Source: Candidatus Rhodoferax bjergmarkensis
GTDB lineage: Bacteria; Pseudomonadota; Gammaproteobacteria; Burkholderiales; Burkholderiaceae_C
Assembly: GCA_016708345.1 (NCBI GenBank)
Contig: JADJFX010000035.1
Span: forward strand, 124,001-188,000
Length of the DNA stretch: 64,000 nt
Direction: 5' to 3'
Positions 9,890 to 16,465 of the stretch are shown in pieces; within the stretch, counting starts at the first letter, position 1, and every line of letters begins with the position of its first letter. Made by a program: the position numbers and the translations under genes. Under the pieces are notes generated by a model. That model was not told where the DNA came from. It saw nothing but the letters and a program-made list of their open reading frames with translations, and did no database searches.

Positions 9890-11293
9890 GTGCCTGAGAC
9901 CACACTGCCCCAAGCCAGCCTGCCGATGCCACTGGAGGCTCGCATCGATGAGCGTCGGGACGAATCATGGGTGGGTTTGAGTCTTTTCTGGCGCACATTT
10001 TTTTTGCTGGCCCTGCTGTTGGTTGGCAGCATACTGGCCTGGTTGCAGACGCTTCGCACCCTTGAATTTGAGCCGCGCGCCATCCAGACGGCGCAGCAAA
10101 TCGCATCCCTGGTCAACCTCAGCCGGGCCGCTCTGATCCACTCCGATGCCATTGCCCGCGTGTCCCTGATCAAAACCATGACAGAGCAAGAGAGCGTTCG
10201 CATTGTTCCCCGTGAGCCCAATGACACCTATGAACCCTTTGACACGGACCCACTGGGCCAGCGCATCTCGCTCGAACTCACCAGTCGGCTCGGGCCGGGT
10301 ACGGTGGTCGCCAACCGGGTCAATCAGGAGGAAGGACTGTGGGTGGGATTCACCATTGACGGTGACCATTACTGGATGCTCATGGACCGTGCGCGCTTTA
10401 ACCACACGGCCGGACGCACCTGGGTGATCTGGCTGCTTACAACCGCCGCCCTGTCGCTGTCAGGCGCTGCCTTGATTGCACGGCTGATCAACCACCCGCT
10501 CAAACAACTTTCATTTGCCGCCAGCCGTGTGCACGAGGGTGATTTTGAGGCGAGTTCGCTGGACGAAACCGTGGCCACCAGTGAAATTCGCGCCGTCAAC
10601 ATCGGCTTCAATCGCATGACCCAAAAGCTGGCCAAAATTGAACAGGATCGCGCCATCATGCTGGCAGGCATTTCACACGATCTGCGCACCCCGCTGGCCC
10701 GCTTGCGGCTCGAAACCGAACTCAGCGTGGCCGATGAGCAGGCACGCAACCACATGGTGGCGGACATTGCGCAACTTGACGCCATCATTGGCAAGTTTCT
10801 CGATTACGCGCGCCCCGGCAACGTGCATTTAAGTCCCGTTTCCTTGAACAAAGTGCTCAATACTTGTCTATTTAGCATCCAGCACAGCGCTGACCTGCAT
10901 ATCAACATGGAGCTGGAAGAAAACCTGATGGTGCTGACCGACGAAGTGGAACTCGGTCGCGTGATCACCAACTTGCTGGAAAACGCCCGACGGTACGGCA
11001 AGTCTGTGGACACCGGTATGGCCGTGGTGGACATAGCCGCCAGGGCGCGCGACAAATGGGTATTGCTCAAAATAAGAGACCATGGCAGTGGCGTTTCCGA
11101 GGCACAACTGGCCAACCTGACCAAGCCGTTTTACCGGGGAGAAGCCGCTCGTACCGCCGCCAACGGTGCCGGGCTGGGCCTGGCCATTGTCGAAAAAACC
11201 ATTGAACGCATGGGCGGCATGTTTGCCTTGAGCAATGCAAGCTCTGGCGGCCTGGTTGCCAACATCAAGCTGCAGCGGGCAACCAAGGCTTGA
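9890..11293 (+). CDS. envZ: EnvZ-like sensor histidine kinase
   Basis: The partner kinase of the preceding response regulator, probably in the inner membrane. A transmembrane segment (TFFLLALLLVGSILAW) lies near residue 40, followed by a periplasmic sensor of about 130 residues. A second membrane segment (VIWLLTTAALSLSGAALI) and a HAMP domain come next. The DHp histidine is in AGISHDLRTPLARLR. The ATPase domain has the N box (NLLENARRYG), G1 (RDHGSGVS) and G2 (NGAGLGLAIVEKT). The start is uncertain: GTG at 9890 lies just after the ompR stop, and ATG at 9926 is an alternative. An upstream in-frame ATG at 9842 would overlap ompR and is less likely. Confidence 0.9.
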   Translation: MPETTLPQASLPMPLEARIDERRDESWVGLSLFWRTFFLLALLLVGSILAWLQTLRTLEFEPRAIQTAQQIASLVNLSRAALIHSDAIARVSLIKTMTEQESVRIVPREPNDTYEPFDTDPLGQRISLELTSRLGPGTVVANRVNQEEGLWVGFTIDGDHYWMLMDRARFNHTAGRTWVIWLLTTAALSLSGAALIARLINHPLKQLSFAASRVHEGDFEASSLDETVATSEIRAVNIGFNRMTQKLAKIEQDRAIMLAGISHDLRTPLARLRLETELSVADEQARNHMVADIAQLDAIIGKFLDYARPGNVHLSPVSLNKVLNTCLFSIQHSADLHINMELEENLMVLTDEVELGRVITNLLENARRYGKSVDTGMAVVDIAARARDKWVLLKIRDHGSGVSEAQLANLTKPFYRGEAARTAANGAGLGLAIVEKTIERMGGMFALSNASSGGLVANIKLQRATKA

Positions 11294-11541
11294 CCCGTAC
11301 CCACTAATTAGGTAGCGGCCTATATTGTTGAAATCAAGATGGCTTGTTTGGGCTTTACGGGGGAATTGGAGAAATGCATGATTTCAAGACCCTGACCCCA
11401 AAATCCTCTTTAATCCGTGCCAGCCGCGCAATAGTGGTCTGGAAGTCATGTGGGTTGTGTCAAGTTGTCAGCGCAAAGCTGAAATTACCTCTTGAATCAT
11501 AAGGCGCGGCAAGCATTTCATCGACCACGCGCAGGCAGCAG

Positions 11542-11582
11542 TTTTCCAAGTAATATCGAAATATGCAATTTAACTTGGAAAA
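11542..11582. promoter_or_regulatory. Inverted repeat spanning a start codon
   Basis: TTTTCCAAGT at 11542-11551 is the exact reverse complement of ACTTGGAAAA at 11573-11582. The 21-base spacer contains the ATG at 11563. In mRNA this would fold into a hairpin holding the start codon in its loop. In DNA it could be an operator. No ribosome-binding site is clear before the ATG. Confidence 0.5.
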
Positions 11583-12516
11583 TATTGAAATCGACCCCGA
11601 TGCCGCGCGTCAGTACATCGACGCGCGCTCCGCCTTTACTGAACTGGAGCGCACCCAAAAAAATGCGCTGCAGGTGCGTGGCGGCATGGTCTGGAAAACC
11701 GTCGATGACAAGGAATACCTCATTCGCACCAGCCCCACCGGTGCGCAAAAAGGTCTGGGCAGGCGGTCTGCCGAAACCGAGGCTATCTACCAAAGTTTCA
11801 AAGAGAAAAAGCAGGCAATGGACGAGCGGGTCAGTAGTTTAAAAACCAGGGTTGCCAAACACAAGCGTATGAACCGGGCATTGAGAGTGGGGAGGATGCC
11901 GAACATTGCATTGGCCATCCTGAACCGGTTGGCCAATGCAGGGCTCGACACCTATTTCAGGGTGGTTGGCACGCACGCACTGTATGCTTATGAAGCGGCT
12001 GGCGGGGTTAGTTTTTCTTCAGAGATCACATCCACCCGCGACATCGATCTACTTTGGGATACCCGCAAGCGGGTGGTGTTCTCGCAAAGGCTGGCGCAAG
12101 ATTCGCCCTCCATGCTGGCGGCCTTGCAAAAGGTGGACAAAACTTTCCAGATTATTGAAGACCAAAAGTACACGGCCATCAACAAAGACGGTTTTGAGGT
12201 GGACATCATTCGCAGGTTCGCCCCCGAAGGGGATCCCCACCCCATTCGCTTGAGTGACGCTCTGGACGATTTTTGGGTGGTGCAGGCAAAACGTGCGGGC
12301 GATTTGGCAAACGCTCCCGAGTTCTCCGAAATCGTGGTGGCAGAGGGTGGTGCCATGGCCAGAATGACCACGATTCATCCTGCAGTATTCGTCAGCTTTA
12401 AACGATGGATGTCCAAAGAGCCTGACCGAGATCCGCTTAAGCGCCGACGCGATGCTTTGCAGGCCGATGCGGTGGAATGGTTGCTCCATGAACGGCTTCC
12501 CCATTTGCTCACTTGA
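11563..12516 (+). CDS. Nucleotidyltransferase-fold protein (GSU2403 type)
   Basis: A 317-residue protein whose central part carries a minimal nucleotidyltransferase signature: GTHALYAYE at about 136-144 and then TRDIDLLWD at about 158-166, the G-x-D-x-D pattern. The layout, with an N-terminal helical region and a C-terminal region containing HPAVFVSFKRWMS, resembles the GSU2403/NTP_transf_8 family. That family has no settled function, although the fold is used by MNT-like antitoxins and toxins. The start is the ATG inside the inverted repeat described at 11542. It stands alone at the edge of the toxin-antitoxin region and is followed 4 bases later by a MITE-like element. Confidence 0.75.
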   Translation: MQFNLENIEIDPDAARQYIDARSAFTELERTQKNALQVRGGMVWKTVDDKEYLIRTSPTGAQKGLGRRSAETEAIYQSFKEKKQAMDERVSSLKTRVAKHKRMNRALRVGRMPNIALAILNRLANAGLDTYFRVVGTHALYAYEAAGGVSFSSEITSTRDIDLLWDTRKRVVFSQRLAQDSPSMLAALQKVDKTFQIIEDQKYTAINKDGFEVDIIRRFAPEGDPHPIRLSDALDDFWVVQAKRAGDLANAPEFSEIVVAEGGAMARMTTIHPAVFVSFKRWMSKEPDRDPLKRRRDALQADAVEWLLHERLPHLLT

Positions 12517-12520
12517 CGAA

Positions 12521-12687
12521 GCTAGTGCTTAGTTGCAGAAGTCCGCGTTACTAAGAGATGCGACTGGGGCTTGCAGGATTAGGCGCAAAACGCAGCAATA
12601 GCCTAGCTATTGCGAGCATTTGCAACGACATCATGCAAGATGCCAGTCGCGTCGTAAGTAGCAGGATTTCTGCAACTAAGCACTAGC
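12521..12687. mobile_element. MITE-like palindromic element, copy 1
   Basis: Perfect 20-base terminal inverted repeats lie at 12521-12540 (GCTAGTGCTTAGTTGCAGAA) and 12668-12687 around a 127-base core without a reading frame. The core has further nested complementarity (GCGACTGG with CCAGTCGC; GCAATAG-CCTAG-CTATTGC at the centre). The core segments GGCGCAAAACGC and TTGCAACGAC recur in the element at 34064. I infer a non-autonomous mobile element. No transposase is present. Confidence 0.7.
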
Positions 12688-12734
12688 CCTGACGTCAAGC
12701 TGGGGTATTGCTCAATTTGACATCCTCTTGCATC

Positions 12735-12771
12735 AATCAAATTGAATCACTAAGATTAAGTTTGATTTATA
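12735..12771 (+). promoter_or_regulatory. Putative promoter and operator of the parDE-like pair
   Basis: AATCAAA at 12735-12741 and TTTGATT at 12761-12767 form an inverted repeat. It overlaps a possible promoter, TTGAAT at 12742 and TTTATA at 12766 with an 18-base spacer. A GGAGA ribosome-binding site at 12773 precedes the ATG at 12784. RHH antitoxins usually repress such sites; this assignment is inferred. Confidence 0.4.
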
Positions 12772-12783
12772 TGGAGACACGCG

Positions 12784-13047
12784 ATGGATACGAAAGTGCT
12801 TACTGCCCATGTGCCGCTGCCACTGGCCAAAAAGATTGACGACTTGGCCGCACGACTGGATCGCCCACGAGCCTGGATCGTCAAGCAGGCCCTGGCTGCC
12901 TGGGTGGGCGAAGAAGAAGAACGTCACCGCTTGACCTTGGAGGGTATGGCCGATGTCACCGCTGGTCGAGTGGTTGACCAAGCGGATGTGGAGGCTTGGG
13001 CAGCGAGCCTGGCAACCTGTAGTCCATTGCCCGTGCCGCAACAATGA
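12784..13047 (+). CDS. parD: Ribbon-helix-helix antitoxin, ParD/CopG type
   Basis: An 87-residue protein whose N-terminus (TKVLTAHVPLPLAKKIDDLA, then RPRAWIVKQALAAWV) has the beta-strand, helix, helix pattern of RHH DNA-binding domains. The acidic C-terminal half (GMADVTAGRVVDQADVEAWA) is the usual toxin-binding tail. It would neutralise the following ParE toxin and repress the operon. Its stop overlaps the toxin start (ATGA at 13044-13047), as in many type II toxin-antitoxin pairs. The ATG at 12784 follows a GGAGA sequence. Confidence 0.88.
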   Translation: MDTKVLTAHVPLPLAKKIDDLAARLDRPRAWIVKQALAAWVGEEEERHRLTLEGMADVTAGRVVDQADVEAWAASLATCSPLPVPQQ

Positions 13048-13319
13048 AGCTGAAGTGGTCCAACGAAGCTGTAGCCGATGTTGCGCGTCTCCACGACTTT
13101 CTGGCCAAGATGAATCCGGCCGCCGCTGCCCGTGCGGCACAAACCTTGACGGTGGCACCCAGGCAGCTACTTGATCGTCCCCAAAGCGGCCGACAACTGG
13201 AACAATACTTGCCGCGCGAGGTGCGTCGCATCATCGTCGGCAACTACGAAATGCGCTACGAGTTGGTCGAATCGACCGTCTTCATCTTACGGGTCTGGCA
13301 CACACGCGAAGAGCGCTGA
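13044..13319 (+). CDS. parE: ParE/RelE-superfamily toxin
   Basis: A 91-residue toxin of the ParE/RelE fold. The N-terminal helix region (SNEAVADVARLHDFLA), the central RPQSGRQLEQYLPREVRRIIVG and the C-terminal strand FILRVWHTREER are typical. ParE toxins are known to inhibit DNA gyrase, whereas RelE-type relatives cut mRNA. Sequence alone favours ParE. It is translationally coupled to the antitoxin by an ATGA overlap. A relic repeat region without genes follows. Confidence 0.88.
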   Translation: MKLKWSNEAVADVARLHDFLAKMNPAAAARAAQTLTVAPRQLLDRPQSGRQLEQYLPREVRRIIVGNYEMRYELVESTVFILRVWHTREER

Positions 13320-13457
13320 TTAGCGGGCATTGACTGGGAGTAGCTGATGAGTTCAAGAAATGGGTAAATTCCGCCCGTTTAGGCTTACAAACCCCTTGAC
13401 GGAATTTCCGGCGGTGCCGGCTTGGAACTCCGCATTGGAACGGTAGCCGATGTTTTA

Positions 13458-13518
13458 CTATGCATTTAATAGCTTCTTGCGCCCGTAGAACGTGCGCAAA
13501 CGGCCTAAAACACCTATA
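13458..13518 (-). repeat. Dispersed short intergenic repeat, copy 2
   Basis: The minus strand reads GGTGTTTTAGGCCGTTTGC, GCACG, GCGCAAGAAGCTATTAAAT and then GCATAG. This is the same layout as the copy at 41136. It sits just before the large direct repeat R1. Confidence 0.65.
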
Positions 13519-13645
13519 AAAAATGGCCATCTTCGGTGTCATCTTCGGTGTCAGGTCTTGCAATCAAGCATTTCTTTCCAATTCCCGCAAATCCCCACCT
13601 ATAAATTTTGGCTTCAACATGTTTTCTTTCCGTCATTCTTCCATT

Positions 13646-13701
13646 CAAATAAGCCTCTGCCGCTCATCCCGCCTGCGCAAGCAGCTTCTGTTTTTGTGGC
13701 G
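13646..13701 (+). repeat. Dispersed short intergenic repeat, copy 3 (inside R1)
   Basis: CAAATAAGCCTCTGCC is followed by CCTGCGCAAGCAGCTTCTG and TTTTTGTGGCG. This matches the family consensus and corresponds to the same position in R2 and R3. Confidence 0.65.
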
Positions 13702-13721
13702 TTTTCAAGACTTCCATCGCT

Positions 13722-13823
13722 TCACCGCTCCCTCAAACCCTCACTGCACACCCTTTGCACCGGACTCAGTAAAAACTTAAACATCCGGCGCTGCCCGGTC
13801 TTGATCTCGGCGGTGATGTTCAC
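13722..13823 (-). pseudogene. Remnant of HlyD-family secretion protein C-terminus (R1)
   Basis: The minus strand encodes VNITAEIKTGQRRMFKFLL followed by SPVQRVCSEGLRER and a stop. This is the conserved C-terminal end of type I secretion membrane-fusion proteins (HlyD family). Only about 34 codons remain and no other part of the gene is present nearby. Confidence 0.7.
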
Positions 13824-13860
13824 GTGACCAAGGTCAGCATTGTGATGCAAATCCCAAGGT

Positions 13861-13879
13861 GTAATAATCATGGTATTAC
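13861..13879. promoter_or_regulatory. Palindrome upstream of the second antitoxin gene
   Basis: GTAATA (13861-13866) and TATTAC (13874-13879) form a perfect inverted repeat 20 bases before the ATG at 13899, with GGAG at 13886. It is a likely operator for the RHH antitoxin. Confidence 0.45.
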
Positions 13880-13898
13880 CTGATTGGAGTCCCTCATC

Positions 13899-14180
13899 AT
13901 GACCATGACCGTCAAACTCGATGCGCCGCTGGAGCGCGCTTTGCGCAGCCGCTGTGCCGCCGTGGGGCGTTCTGCCAGCGCGCTGATGCGCGAGGCCTTG
14001 CAAGCCTACCTGGCGCAAACGGAGCCGCCCAGCCCATCGGCCTATGCCTTGGGCCAGGACCTGTTTGGCAAACACGCTGGCTCGCAGGATTTGGCCAGCC
14101 AGCGCAAGGCCGAACTACAGAGAATTTGGGACCAAAAGCACCCCTCATTTCCTGTTGCCCCAGATCATGACAAGGCGTGA
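13899..14180 (+). CDS. Ribbon-helix-helix antitoxin of a PIN toxin pair
   Basis: A 93-residue protein with an N-terminal RHH/CopG domain (MTVKLDAPLERALRSRCAA, then RSASALMREALQAYLAQ) and a longer, charged C-terminal tail. The ATG at 13899 lies 9 bases after GGAG, so the upstream TTG-type start is not used here. The gene overlaps the following PIN-domain gene by 14 bases, indicating co-translation. It would neutralise that toxin and autoregulate through the palindrome at 13861. Confidence 0.85.
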   Translation: MTMTVKLDAPLERALRSRCAAVGRSASALMREALQAYLAQTEPPSPSAYALGQDLFGKHAGSQDLASQRKAELQRIWDQKHPSFPVAPDHDKA

Positions 14181-14661
14181 AGTCAAAGCACCGCCTGCCA
14201 GTGCCTTGGCCATTTCGCCGCGCTGTGTGGTGGTGGACAGCGGGCCACTGCTTGCACTGTTCAATAGCGCCGACCATTGGCACGCGAGCGTGCTGGGGTG
14301 GCTGCAGGCCAATGCGCAGATCACCTTGCTGACCACGTGGCCGGTGCTCACCGAGGTGTGTGCGCTGCTGGCGCGGCGCTTGGGCAATGCGGCGGCACTG
14401 GATTTTTTACGCTGGGGGCAACGCGGGGGCTTCACACTGGATGCACCCGCCCTGGAGGCGTTACCTGATGCCCTGGCCCAGGTGCTGCTCATCAGTGAGC
14501 GTTTCCATGATTTACCGTTTGACCTGGCCGATGCATCCGTGGCGGAAGCCGCCGCACGTCTGGGGCTGCGCCATGTGCTGACGATTGATTCCGACTTTGA
14601 CGTGTACCGCGACGCCCAAGGCCGGGCGCTGCGCCATGTGCTGCGCGATGGCTGGCTGTGA
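14167..14661 (+). CDS. PIN-domain ribonuclease toxin (VapC-like)
   Basis: A 164-residue PIN-domain protein, the RNase fold used by VapC toxins. The acidic residues expected in the active site are visible: Asp in CVVVDSGPLL, Glu in VLTEVCALLA, Asp in FDLADASV and Asp in TIDSDFDVY. The frame extends upstream, but ATG at 14167 is chosen because it precedes the PIN core at a normal distance and gives the usual short overlap with the antitoxin gene. VapC toxins are known to cut tRNA or rRNA; the target here is unknown. Confidence 0.88.
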   Translation: MTRREVKAPPASALAISPRCVVVDSGPLLALFNSADHWHASVLGWLQANAQITLLTTWPVLTEVCALLARRLGNAAALDFLRWGQRGGFTLDAPALEALPDALAQVLLISERFHDLPFDLADASVAEAAARLGLRHVLTIDSDFDVYRDAQGRALRHVLRDGWL

Positions 14662-14817
14662 ATAGGCGTCTTCGCGTCTTCGGTATCACGTCTTCAGTGT
14701 CAGATCTTGCAATCTTCGGTGTCAGGTCTTGCAATCAAGCATTTCTTTCCAATCCCCCGCAAAGTCCCACCTATAAATTTTGGTTTCAACATTTTCTCTT
14801 TCCGTCTTTCTTCCATT

Positions 14818-14873
14818 CAAATAAGCCTCTTGCGCGCATTCCGCCTGCGCAAGCAGCTCCTGTCTTTGTAGCG
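14818..14873 (+). repeat. Dispersed short intergenic repeat, copy 4 (inside R2)
   Basis: CAAATAAGCCTCTTGCGC is followed by CCTGCGCAAGCAGCTCCTG and TCTTTGTAGCG. It is nearly identical to the copy in R3. Confidence 0.7.
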
Positions 14874-14894
14874 TTTTCAATGCTTTTCATCACT

Positions 14895-14984
14895 TCACCG
14901 CGACCGTAAACTAGCACTGGCCACCCTTTGTGCTGGACTCATAATAATTTTAAAAATCCGCCGCTGCTAGGGCTTGATCTCACA
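14895..14984 (-). pseudogene. Remnant of HlyD-family C-terminus (R2), with internal stop
   Basis: The minus strand reads EIKP, a TAG stop, QRRIFKIIMSPAQRVASASL, RSR and a stop. Alignment with the R1 and R3 remnants shows the same HlyD C-terminal end with more decay, including a nonsense codon. Confidence 0.65.
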
Positions 14985-15084
14985 TGCGTTGTGGTCTTGT
15001 TTTAGGGTGTATTGCTGGTAACCTGTCGGTAATGCCACTCCAGAATTGAATTCCACGCATAGCTTTCCATGGAACGGAACCCCA

Positions 15085-15414
15085 ATGAAACTCACCCATC
15101 ACGGCCCACAGGACTATCAGAGCCTTTTGATGCACCAAGAAGCTGTACGCATGCTTGAGGCTGACCCGTCCTTAATGGAGAGGTTGTTGGCTATCTTGGC
15201 TGACTGGGACACGCATGTCAGCAGTCGGTCAAGGCCACTGCGTGAGAAATGGGTGCAAATCATCAAAGACCAGAACTGGAGCCTGGCCGTCGAAGATTCA
15301 GAGTTGGCGAACCAGTTGCGCCAAGCGTCGCCCATGGCGAGTCTGTTGCCTAGTAATGTTCGGTTCGAAATCATTCGCCAAGTGCGTGCTTTAAAGGATC
15401 AACAGCATGCATAA
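15085..15414 (+). CDS. Hypothetical protein paired with a nucleotidyltransferase-like gene
   Basis: A 109-residue, mostly helical protein (contains ILADWDTHVSSRSRPLREKW and SLLPSNVRFEIIRQVRAL). I do not recognise a specific family. Its stop overlaps the start of the next gene by 8 bases, so the two are co-expressed. Such small upstream partners of DUF6036 or AbiEii-like genes often act as the antitoxin or accessory part. That role is inferred from position only. ATG at 15085 is chosen; an upstream ATG at 15046 would add 13 poorly conserved-looking residues. Confidence 0.7.
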   Translation: MKLTHHGPQDYQSLLMHQEAVRMLEADPSLMERLLAILADWDTHVSSRSRPLREKWVQIIKDQNWSLAVEDSELANQLRQASPMASLLPSNVRFEIIRQVRALKDQQHA

Positions 15415-15973
15415 GGCAGACTTAGAGCACATCATTCGAGCAGCCTCTGCAATCACCAATCAATACGAAATCATCGTGGTGGGCAGCCAATCAATACTCG
15501 GTTCCGTTGATTTTCCACCGGCTGAGTGTCTAGTCTCCATTGAGGCTGACTTGATCGTTCCCGGCAATGAGAAATTGTCTGACCTGATCGATGGAGCAAT
15601 TGGCGAAGGTTCGCCGTTTGAGACGAGTTTTGGTTACTACGCCCAAGGCGTTGATTCCACAACTTGCATTCTTCCTGACGGATGGCGCGACCGACTGGTT
15701 CGCATGCAGTCTCAAAACACGGATGGAAAAGTTGGCTATTGCTTGGAAGTGATTGATCTCTTTTTGTCCAAGTGCGCTGCAAATCGAGAGAAGGATCGGG
15801 TATTCAATCTGGCGCTTCTTCGCCACGGCATTGTGGATGTTGACGTTGCGAGGATGCGTGTGCAATCGATGCCATTGGATGACGCGGCCCGCCAGCGAGT
15901 AATGGAGTTGATTGCGCGGCTTTGCGCCGCAGTTGAATCTGATACACCGAACAGTGAAGCGCCAAAGGCTTAG
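15407..15973 (+). CDS. Nucleotidyltransferase-like protein (DUF6036 type)
   Basis: A 188-residue protein with a nucleotidyltransferase-like signature, IIVVGSQSILGS near residue 25 followed by IEADLIVPG near 45. YCLEVIDLFLSKCAANREKD is in the C-terminal half. This layout is that of DUF6036/AbiEii-like proteins, which share a fold with toxin-antitoxin nucleotidyltransferases. Only one of the usual paired acidic residues is obvious (EAD), so activity is uncertain. It overlaps the preceding small gene. With the two toxin-antitoxin pairs upstream it makes a row of three such modules. Confidence 0.75.
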   Translation: MHKADLEHIIRAASAITNQYEIIVVGSQSILGSVDFPPAECLVSIEADLIVPGNEKLSDLIDGAIGEGSPFETSFGYYAQGVDSTTCILPDGWRDRLVRMQSQNTDGKVGYCLEVIDLFLSKCAANREKDRVFNLALLRHGIVDVDVARMRVQSMPLDDAARQRVMELIARLCAAVESDTPNSEAPKA

Positions 15974-16140
15974 GTCATTTGGACTTCGGCAGACTTCAGG
16001 ACTTCGGTTTCAAGACTTCGGGACTTCGGTGTCAGGGACTTCGGTGTCAGGTCTTGCAATCAAGCATTTCTTTCAATCCCCGCAAAGCCCCACCTATAAA
16101 TTTTGGATTCAACATTTTTTCTTTCCGTCTTTCTTCCATT

Positions 16141-16196
16141 CAAATAAGCCTCTTGCGCGCATCCCGCCTGCGCAAGCAGCTCCTGTCTTTGTAGCG
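16141..16196 (+). repeat. Dispersed short intergenic repeat, copy 5 (inside R3)
   Basis: CAAATAAGCCTCTTGCGCG is followed by CCTGCGCAAGCAGCTCCTG and TCTTTGTAGCG. It differs from the R2 copy at only a few positions. Confidence 0.7.
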
Positions 16197-16215
16197 TTTT
16201 CAGGCTTCTATCACT

Positions 16216-16323
16216 TCACCGATCCCTCAAACTCTCACTACTCGCCCGCTGCACCGGACTGAGCAAAAACTCAATCATCCGCTGCCGCCCGGTCTTGATC
16301 TCGGCGCTGATGTTCATGCCGGG
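16216..16323 (-). pseudogene. Remnant of HlyD-family C-terminus (R3)
   Basis: The minus strand encodes PGMNISAEIKTGRQRMIEFL, then LSPVQRASSESLRDR and a stop. This is an uninterrupted HlyD-family C-terminal end. The homology stops upstream at about 16323, so the rest of the gene is missing. Confidence 0.75.
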
Positions 16324-16339
16324 GGCTCAGAGCTGCGGG

Positions 16340-16394
16340 CAAAAAGGCCACTACCGCACGCCCTGCTTGCGCGAGAAGCTACGAAATTGGTAGC
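16340..16394 (+). repeat. Dispersed short intergenic repeat, copy 6
   Basis: AAAAAGGCCACTACCGCACG is followed by CCTGCTTGCGCGAGAAGCTA and ATTGGTAGC. It is a diverged member of the same family. Confidence 0.55.
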
Positions 16395-16465
16395 ATTTCG
16401 GACCGAACACCGCTTGCCGTCGGCTCACTGCCCTTTTTACTTCCCGTTCAAGCTTGGGTATTTGC

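Larger units (their letters stand above)
13531..13823. repeat. Large direct repeat R1 (hlyD-derived)
   Basis: This is the first of three diverged direct repeats (R1, R2, R3). Each begins with iterations of CTTCGGTGTCA, continues through GTCTTGCAATCAAGCATTTC and an ACCTATAAATTTTGG segment, and contains the short dispersed repeat (here 13646-13701). Each ends in a remnant of an hlyD 3' end on the minus strand. The 579-base gap between parE and the next antitoxin gene consists mainly of this repeat. Confidence 0.8.
14670..14984. repeat. Large direct repeat R2 (hlyD-derived)
   Basis: The second copy starts 9 bases after the PIN gene stop with four degenerate CTTCGGTGTCA units, the last followed by GGTCTTGCAATCAAGCATTT as in R1 and R3. 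It includes a dispersed repeat at 14818-14873 and a decayed hlyD end. It accounts for most of the roughly 420 bases between the PIN gene and the next pair. Confidence 0.8.
15983..16323. repeat. Large direct repeat R3 (hlyD-derived)
   Basis: The third copy starts within 12 bases of the previous stop with about six degenerate GACTTCGG(TGTCAG) units. The shared GTCTTGCAATCAAGCATTTC segment, a dispersed repeat (16141-16196) and the best preserved hlyD remnant follow. The nearly 490 bases between genes at 15974-16465 are this repeat plus another dispersed repeat. Confidence 0.8.

Noticed and set aside
13531..16323. CRISPR array or integron cassette array
   Set aside because: The repeats are about 300 bases, only three in number, diverged, and contain coding remnants. 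No short regular repeats, cas genes, integrase or clear attC site is present.
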